NCBI RefSeq assembly: GCF_001512285.1
Contig: NZ_LNUV01000006.1
Location: forward strand, 1,724,361-1,788,360
From: Arthrobacter sp. EpRS71
GTDB taxonomy: Bacteria; Actinomycetota; Actinomycetes; Actinomycetales; Micrococcaceae
Direction: 5' to 3'
Length of the DNA: 64,000 nucleotides
How positions within the stretch are numbered: the stretch's first letter is position 1; the number at the start of each line of letters is the position of its first letter. Below are positions 59,399-64,000 of the stretch, piece by piece. Both the position numbers and the translations under genes were made by a program. The notes beneath the pieces were generated by a model. That model was not told where the DNA came from, did not search any database, and saw only the letters and a program-made list of their open reading frames with translations.

Positions 59399-59992
59399 TC
59401 AGGCCTCGACGTCAGCCGTGACGCGCTCGCCGTTGAAGTACTCCAGCTGCCAGCCGTCAGCCACGTGGTGATGGGCCAGGTTGAGCACTGCGTTCTGCAC
59501 GCTGTCCAAGGTGCGTCCGATCGCCTGGCTCAGTGTCAGCCGGATCAACGTGCCGTGGGCAACCACCAGGACGCGCTTGCCGGCAAACTCTTCAGCCAGC
59601 GATTCCAGGGCCGCAATGCCGCGGTCAGCAGCGGCCTTGTCTGTTTCGGCGCCACGGAATCCACCCGGGATGCGCAGTGCCTCCAATTCGGGTCCCGCCT
59701 GGAGTCCTTCGGCAGGGCCGAAGCTGCGCTCCGTGAGTTCAGGTACCAGCCGGGCAACCTTGAGGCCAAGCCCTTCAGCGATGATCTCCGCAGTTTCGGC
59801 GGCGCGGCTCAGGGGCGAGGACACCACGGCGTCCCACTGCTGGTCCGACAGGAAGGTGGCGGCGTCGCGCGCCTGGCCGCGGCCGACGTCGTTAAGCGGA
59901 ATGTCAGTAGCCCCTTGCAACCTGCGCTCCGCGTTCCAATCGGTTTGGCCGTGGCGGACGAGGGCAAAAGTTGTGAGGGTCATGCCATCCAT
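59399..59992 (-). CDS. Histidine phosphatase family protein
   Basis: 197 residues from ATG 59992 (AAGG upstream); a Met three codons later (59983) is the other start. RHG motif in ALVRHGQTDWNAERR and second His in LVVAHGTLIRL; ERSFGPAEG lies between. Phosphoglycerate-mutase-like phosphatase; the substrate could be a sugar phosphate. It is 108 bases after the amidohydrolase on the same strand but behind that gene's terminator. Confidence 0.93.
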   Translation of the reverse strand: MDGMTLTTFALVRHGQTDWNAERRLQGATDIPLNDVGRGQARDAATFLSDQQWDAVVSSPLSRAAETAEIIAEGLGLKVARLVPELTERSFGPAEGLQAGPELEALRIPGGFRGAETDKAAADRGIAALESLAEEFAGKRVLVVAHGTLIRLTLSQAIGRTLDSVQNAVLNLAHHHVADGWQLEYFNGERVTADVEA

Positions 59993-60059
59993 TGTGCCTT
60001 GCAGGCGCCCAGCGCCGCAGTTTCCTACGTCACGTAACACCGCCACCGAACGGGGGAAG

Positions 60060-60089
60060 CGCCCGACGGCGGGAGGTCGCCGTCGGGCG
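60060..60089 (-). terminator. Terminator of the amidohydrolase operon
   Basis: 12-base arms (60060-60071 and 60078-60089, CGCCCGACGGCG and its complement) with a 6-base loop, just downstream of the amidohydrolase stop at 60101 on the minus strand. Confidence 0.8.
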
Positions 60090-60100
60090 TTCGGCTGCGG

Positions 60101-61720
60101 TTAGTGCAGATCCGTTGTGTAGACGGTGCGCCCGCCCACCACGGTCCGCAGGACCTTTGCTTTCAGGAGGGCTCCCGGGTCCCCTGCGGCGAAAACGTCG
60201 GTGTCCAGGACCACGAAGTCCGCGTACAAGCCCGCGGCAAGCCGTCCTATCTCATGCTCGGCCCCGCACGTCCAGGCGGAATCGCGCGTCGCATGCTCGA
60301 TGGAATCGGCCAGCGGCAGCGCGAACTCCGGCACGTTGGTTCCGGCGGACGCGTCCAAGGCCGAAGCGCGCGTGGTGGCTACATACATGTTGGGCAGTGG
60401 TGCGTGCGGGGAGGTGGGGGAGTCCGTGCCGAAAGCGAGGCGGGCGCCGGCATCCGTGATCCAAGGCCACGCGAATCCGTGCTCCACGCGGTGGTCACCC
60501 AATTTGGCGGCCCAGTTCTCGCTGATGGCGGGATCGGCGTGGACCGGCTGCATGCTGGCGGTGATGCCCAACGCGGCGAGGCGATCGACGTCGGCCCTGT
60601 CCACCAGCTCAAGATGCTCAATGCGGTGACGGCGTTCGCGGGGGCCGTTCTCCGCAACGGCGTGTTCCACGGCGCCGATCGCGATCCGCACCGATTCGTC
60701 GCCAATGGCGTGCATGGCAACCTTCAAACCGGCGGCATCCGCGGCGGCAACCACGGGCGCGAGTTCCTCAAGGCTCCAGATCGGTTCCGCATTCGAACCA
60801 TCGGCGTACGGCATTCCGAGGGTGGCCGTGCACCCGTCGATGGTGCCGTCAATGATGACTTTGATGCCCACCACGCGCAGGAACGGCGAAACATGGTCGA
60901 CGGCGAGCGCGGCCGCCCGCTGGACCTGGGCGATGTTTTCCGCCGCCGATCCAGCGTTGTTGACGCGCCAATAGGCGATGAGCCGGCTGGTCAGTGTGCC
61001 GTCTTTGTCTGCACGGTTGAAGGCTTCGAGGTCGGTCTCGTTGAATCCCATATCGCAGGCAGTGGTCACGCCGGTCTCGCGGTAAGCCTGTTGGACGGCG
61101 GCGATGCTGGCCTCGTGCTCATCCTCGCTCACGTGGGCATCCAGGAAGGGGAGCACGATGTCGTAGAACGCGTTTTCGTCGATGTAACCCGTAGCGTGCC
61201 CGTGGGAATCGCGCTTGATGGTGCCGCCGTGCGGATTCTGCGTCTGGTCATCGATCCCGAGTTCAGCCAGCGCCGCAGTGTTCACCCATGCTGAGTGGAA
61301 GTCGTAGGCGAAGGCATACACAGGCTTGTCCTGGACTGCGGCATCGAGCATCCCCGCGTCCGGTACACCGCCCGGAATTGCGCCGTGCAGCCAGCCCGTA
61401 GCCAGGACCCGGTGGGCATCCGGGCGTTCTGTGGCCCTGGCTTTGATGCGCTGTTGGATCTCTTCCACGGACTTGGCTCCCCAGAGGCTCACGTGGCTGA
61501 GGGCTTCTCCAGTGCCGACGACGTGCGCGTGGCCGTCGACGAATCCGGGAACCAGCAAACAGCCCTCAAGGTCAATCCGCTCTGCGTCCGGGCGCAGGCG
61601 TTCGGCTGTGTGGGCGTCTCCCACGTAGAGGATGCGCTCACCTTGGACGAGCATGGCCTCAGCCCAGCGGCGGGTATCGGAGGTGAAGATGCGGGCGTTG
61701 GTGTAGAGCTGGGTTCTCAC
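60101..61720 (-). CDS. Amidohydrolase, YtcJ-like
   Basis: 539 residues from GTG 61720 (MRTQLYTNARIFT). Amidohydrolase superfamily: metal-binding GFVDGHAHVVGTGEAL near residue 60-75, HRIEHLELVDRADVDRL late, and GTDSPTSPHAPLPNMYVATT near the end. YtcJ-type enzymes hydrolyse N-formyl or imide bonds. Overlaps the small ORF 61717-61806 and is coupled through it to the NCS1 permease, so it probably acts on the imported base or hydantoin-like compound (inference). Confidence 0.92.
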   Translation of the reverse strand: MRTQLYTNARIFTSDTRRWAEAMLVQGERILYVGDAHTAERLRPDAERIDLEGCLLVPGFVDGHAHVVGTGEALSHVSLWGAKSVEEIQQRIKARATERPDAHRVLATGWLHGAIPGGVPDAGMLDAAVQDKPVYAFAYDFHSAWVNTAALAELGIDDQTQNPHGGTIKRDSHGHATGYIDENAFYDIVLPFLDAHVSEDEHEASIAAVQQAYRETGVTTACDMGFNETDLEAFNRADKDGTLTSRLIAYWRVNNAGSAAENIAQVQRAAALAVDHVSPFLRVVGIKVIIDGTIDGCTATLGMPYADGSNAEPIWSLEELAPVVAAADAAGLKVAMHAIGDESVRIAIGAVEHAVAENGPRERRHRIEHLELVDRADVDRLAALGITASMQPVHADPAISENWAAKLGDHRVEHGFAWPWITDAGARLAFGTDSPTSPHAPLPNMYVATTRASALDASAGTNVPEFALPLADSIEHATRDSAWTCGAEHEIGRLAAGLYADFVVLDTDVFAAGDPGALLKAKVLRTVVGGRTVYTTDLH

Positions 61721-61806
61721 GCTGCGGTTTCCTTGCTTTCCTGGGCTGGTTCTTCTGTCGGTATCTCTTGTGATGCGAGAGGGGTATGGGTTCCGGTGGT
61801 GGTCAT
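61717..61806 (-). CDS. Small coupled ORF, 29 aa, between permease and amidohydrolase
   Basis: ATG 61806 overlaps the permease stop (ATGA) and its TGA overlaps the amidohydrolase GTG (GTGA). The peptide MTTTGTHTPLASQEIPTEEP and a charged end is not recognised. It could be a coupling leader rather than a working protein. Confidence 0.55.
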   Translation of the reverse strand: MTTTGTHTPLASQEIPTEEPAQESKETAA

Positions 61807-63263
61807 GCGGGGGCTCCTTCGATGGAGGGGATTGCGGTGGGGCGGCGTTTCGCGGTAAGGCGCGTCAGGGCGGTGTAGATCCCGGCTGTCACCACCATGG
61901 ACACCGGCACCGAGAGGTCCAGGAGGCCCATCGCCGCGGCGATAGGACCGGTCCACACGGAGCTGGTGAGGAACAGGGAGGCCACGGCTGCGCCAAGGCC
62001 GATGGCGAGCAAACCGGGGACGTGCCAGCCGCCGGAGTACCAGAATCGGCTGCCGGGCTGCTCGTCAAAGAGGTCATCGCCGCTGTAGTGGTTGCGTCGG
62101 AGGATGACGTCCGTGGCGAAGACGGTCATGGTGGGCCCGGAGATGAGGACCAGGAGCTGCAGCATGAGGTTCACGGCGTCCAGCAGGCTGGTGGACATGA
62201 CGAGATAGATGGTCAGCGCTGTGCCGATCGCTCCAACTACCACCGCCGAAGGGATGCGGCGGATGGGGACGCCGATGGACTGGAACGCCATGCTCGCCGT
62301 GTAGGTGGTCATGCCGTTGAGTGCGATGGTGTTGATGATGACGCCCACCACGAAGATGGGCCCGAGCCAGGCCGGGAGCAGGGCCAGAAGCGCCGATTCG
62401 ATGCCACGATCCATCGTTGCGGCGTCAATCCCTGTTGCGAGCAATGCGCCCACTGAGGTGAAGAAGATGGCTGGCAGGGCGCCGCCGAGCGCTGTGGCGG
62501 CGATGATGTGCGAAGGCTTGGTGGATTTGGGGAGGTAGCGCGCCAGGTCCGGGCTATTTGAGTAGGACAGGGGAGAGGAAGCGAGGATGGCGCATCCGAT
62601 GGTCATCGCAGACCATAGCGGTACACCCTCCAGCGGTGCAGGAGCCGTGTAGCCCCACTGCACATGGGGCAGGACGAAGGCCGTCACCAGCAGGAAGATG
62701 ACCAGCAGCACGGAGGCAACCACGGGGTAGCTGCGCAGGATCAGGCTGTGCCCGAACACAGCCACCAGCACGGTGATGGCGGCAACAATAATGGTGACGA
62801 GCACCGGCACGAGGACGGGATCGGTGAAGCCAATCTGCGCCAGGAGCTCGGCGCCCATGAACGAGGACGCGAGCCAGTTGAGTGCCAGGAAAACGGCGGA
62901 AATGAACCAGCCAAAGAAGGCGACAACCACCCTGTTCCCGCGGATTCCGTAGATGGCCCTTGTGACGACGGAGCCGGAGGTGCCTGCCGCCGGGCCGCTG
63001 GTGGCCACGATGCCGGTGAGGATCCACAGGAGGTTGCCCGCGATGATGACCAGGAAAGCCTGCCAGAGTTCCATGCCCAGCAGGATGAGCGTGGCGCCCA
63101 CCGTGAAGTTGAGGACGCTGACGTTTGGGGCGGCCCACACCGGGAAGAGGTCCCGGGCGCGGCCATGGCGTTCGGACGAATCGATGATTTCAATGCCGCG
63201 TTTTTCGGGGTGGGCAAGGGGTTCGGGATAGCTGACCGCATCGGTCATGTGGGGGTGGGACAA
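61803..63263 (-). CDS. NCS1-family purine/cytosine permease-like transporter
   Basis: 486 residues from TTG 63263, which has GAGAGGA 7 bases before; ATG 63248 (MTDAVSYPE) is another option with no ribosome site. Twelve helices, with FPVWAAPNVSVLNFTVGATL typical of helix 1 in the cytosine/purine/allantoin permease family and LSYSNSPDLARYLP in mid-protein. Imports a nucleobase, hydantoin or similar. Operon with the small ORF and amidohydrolase. Confidence 0.92.
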   Translation of the reverse strand: MSHPHMTDAVSYPEPLAHPEKRGIEIIDSSERHGRARDLFPVWAAPNVSVLNFTVGATLILLGMELWQAFLVIIAGNLLWILTGIVATSGPAAGTSGSVVTRAIYGIRGNRVVVAFFGWFISAVFLALNWLASSFMGAELLAQIGFTDPVLVPVLVTIIVAAITVLVAVFGHSLILRSYPVVASVLLVIFLLVTAFVLPHVQWGYTAPAPLEGVPLWSAMTIGCAILASSPLSYSNSPDLARYLPKSTKPSHIIAATALGGALPAIFFTSVGALLATGIDAATMDRGIESALLALLPAWLGPIFVVGVIINTIALNGMTTYTASMAFQSIGVPIRRIPSAVVVGAIGTALTIYLVMSTSLLDAVNLMLQLLVLISGPTMTVFATDVILRRNHYSGDDLFDEQPGSRFWYSGGWHVPGLLAIGLGAAVASLFLTSSVWTGPIAAAMGLLDLSVPVSMVVTAGIYTALTRLTAKRRPTAIPSIEGAPA

Positions 63264-63331
63264 CGCTGTTCCTCTCGGGCAAGGACCGGTTCGCAACGCT
63301 GGGATGCCGATCCATGGACGCTATTGATCGC

Positions 63332-63365
63332 GTGACCAACGAGCTATTGGTCACTAATCCAATAG
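63332..63365. promoter_or_regulatory. Overlapping inverted repeats (TetR operator candidate)
   Basis: GTGACCAA/TTGGTCAC (63332-63339 and 63347-63354) and CTATTGG/CCAATAG (63344-63350 and 63359-63365) overlap in the gap between the permease operon and the TetR gene. Confidence 0.7.
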
Positions 63366-63375
63366 ACTGAACGGC

Positions 63376-64000
63376 ATGGTGTCAAGCCCCACATCGCAGC
63401 GCGTCCGAAAATTACCTGACGAGCGCCGCGCCGAGATCCTTTCCGAAGCCGCTTCCATCGCCTTGGGTGAGGGGTTGGAACGGATTACCCTCCGCGCCGT
63501 CGCCGACCGTCTGGGTGTGCGGCCCGGCCTGATCAGCCACTACTATCCGGCCGCTGAGGACTTGGTGATCGCCGCCTTTGTGCGCGCTGTGTCGGAAGAG
63601 CGGGAAGAGTTGTTTCCCGACGCCGGAACCCCACTCGAGCGCATGGCCCACCTGGTCTCGCGCAGCGAAGGTCCCGAAGCCTTGGAGCTCAGCCGGCTAT
63701 GGCTCAATGCCCGGCACCTTTGCCGGTTTATTCCGGCGTTGACCGAGGCGCTGCTGGGTCAGGAATACCTGGATCGCAACCGGCTGACCGCCCTCATTGA
63801 GGATGGCGTCGCCTCCGGCGACTTTGTGGTGGAGGACCCCTTTGCGGCGTGCATCCGCATCTGGGTGGCCATTGACGGCGTAGGCTCCTACGTCAACAAT
63901 GCCGAGGTCTTCGATGACGAGGCATTTACGCGGTTCGTCACCGACGTGGCCGAATGGTCGCTGGGCGTTCCGGCAGGCGGGCTACGGGCGGCCGTGGACA
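63376..64000 (+). CDS. TetR-family regulator (3' end outside window)
   Basis: At least 208 residues from ATG 63376; no stop before the right edge. N-terminal HTH (ITLRAVADRLGVRPGLISHY at about 38-58) and a ligand domain with LSRLWLNARHLCRFIP. Divergent from the NCS1 permease operon, with overlapping dyads between; likely its regulator. Near full family length, so only a short end is missing. Confidence 0.92.
   Translation, partial: MVSSPTSQRVRKLPDERRAEILSEAASIALGEGLERITLRAVADRLGVRPGLISHYYPAAEDLVIAAFVRAVSEEREELFPDAGTPLERMAHLVSRSEGPEALELSRLWLNARHLCRFIPALTEALLGQEYLDRNRLTALIEDGVASGDFVVEDPFAACIRIWVAIDGVGSYVNNAEVFDDEAFTRFVTDVAEWSLGVPAGGLRAAVD

Overview
The window is high-GC DNA from an actinobacterium, most probably a soil Micrococcaceae of the Arthrobacter/Paenarthrobacter type. 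This is a judgement from recalled gene order and protein style, not a database search. Supporting signs are strong GC bias at third codon positions, frequent GTG/TTG starts, ATGA/GTGA stop-start overlaps, the run ftsH-folE-folP-folB-folK-DUF3180-PH proteins-panC, the tilS-hpt pair after a DUF2342-type metalloprotease, and an Arthrobacter-like ribosomal RNA leader.

Region 1 (1-9037) is a sugar-nucleotide and glycosylation cluster. It holds two GT4-like glycosyltransferases, a GmhA-like SIS isomerase, two separate HldE-like kinase/nucleotidyltransferase fusions, a short-chain dehydrogenase, a family 9 (heptosyltransferase-like) glycosyltransferase broken by a frameshift, and an extended-SDR epimerase. 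Together they suggest an ADP-heptose-like pathway in a Gram-positive. Region 2 (9042-13519) has a FUSC-type membrane protein, a three-gene envelope/stress operon (Gly/Tyr-repeat protein, Holin-X, DUF3618), and a hypothetical protein plus a SatD-like HTH protein. Region 3 (13591-16692) is a four-gene operon headed by a WXG100-like protein with a hydrophobic glycine-rich tail, i.e. a candidate type VII secretion substrate and partners. Region 4 (16922-21948) is housekeeping: ppa, dacB, a DUF2342 metalloprotease, tilS and hpt.

Region 5 (21949-26264) is accessory. A 1.56-kb IS3-family element lies inside one copy of a local intergenic repeat; its transposase is inactivated by an exact 10-bp tandem duplication. 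It is followed by a papain/C39-like lipoprotein, an AbiEi/DUF559-like gene of lower GC3, and a 51-bp tandem repeat upstream of ftsH. Region 6 (26265-36880) is the ftsH-folate-panC block and an MFS drug exporter. Region 7 (36881-38211) has divergent repeats, then a strong promoter and boxA-containing rRNA leader with no 16S rRNA after it. The leader is joined to a truncated DUF222-type gene on the opposite strand and looks like a rearrangement scar.

Region 8 (38340-50089) carries an XRE regulator divergent from an MFS exporter, gadB with a class II glutamine amidotransferase, and an IclR regulator convergent with a tightly coupled six-gene operon for 2-keto-3-deoxy-sugar-acid (KDG) use, with a palindromic operator candidate at its head. 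Region 9 (50383-64000) contains a GH15 glucoamylase/trehalase-like enzyme and three TetR regulators, each next to a clear inverted-repeat operator candidate. The associated genes are an oxidoreductase, a nitrilase/APC permease pair, and an NCS1 permease/amidohydrolase pair joined by a 29-codon coupled small ORF. The last TetR gene runs off the right edge. No tRNA, complete rRNA or CRISPR array was found.
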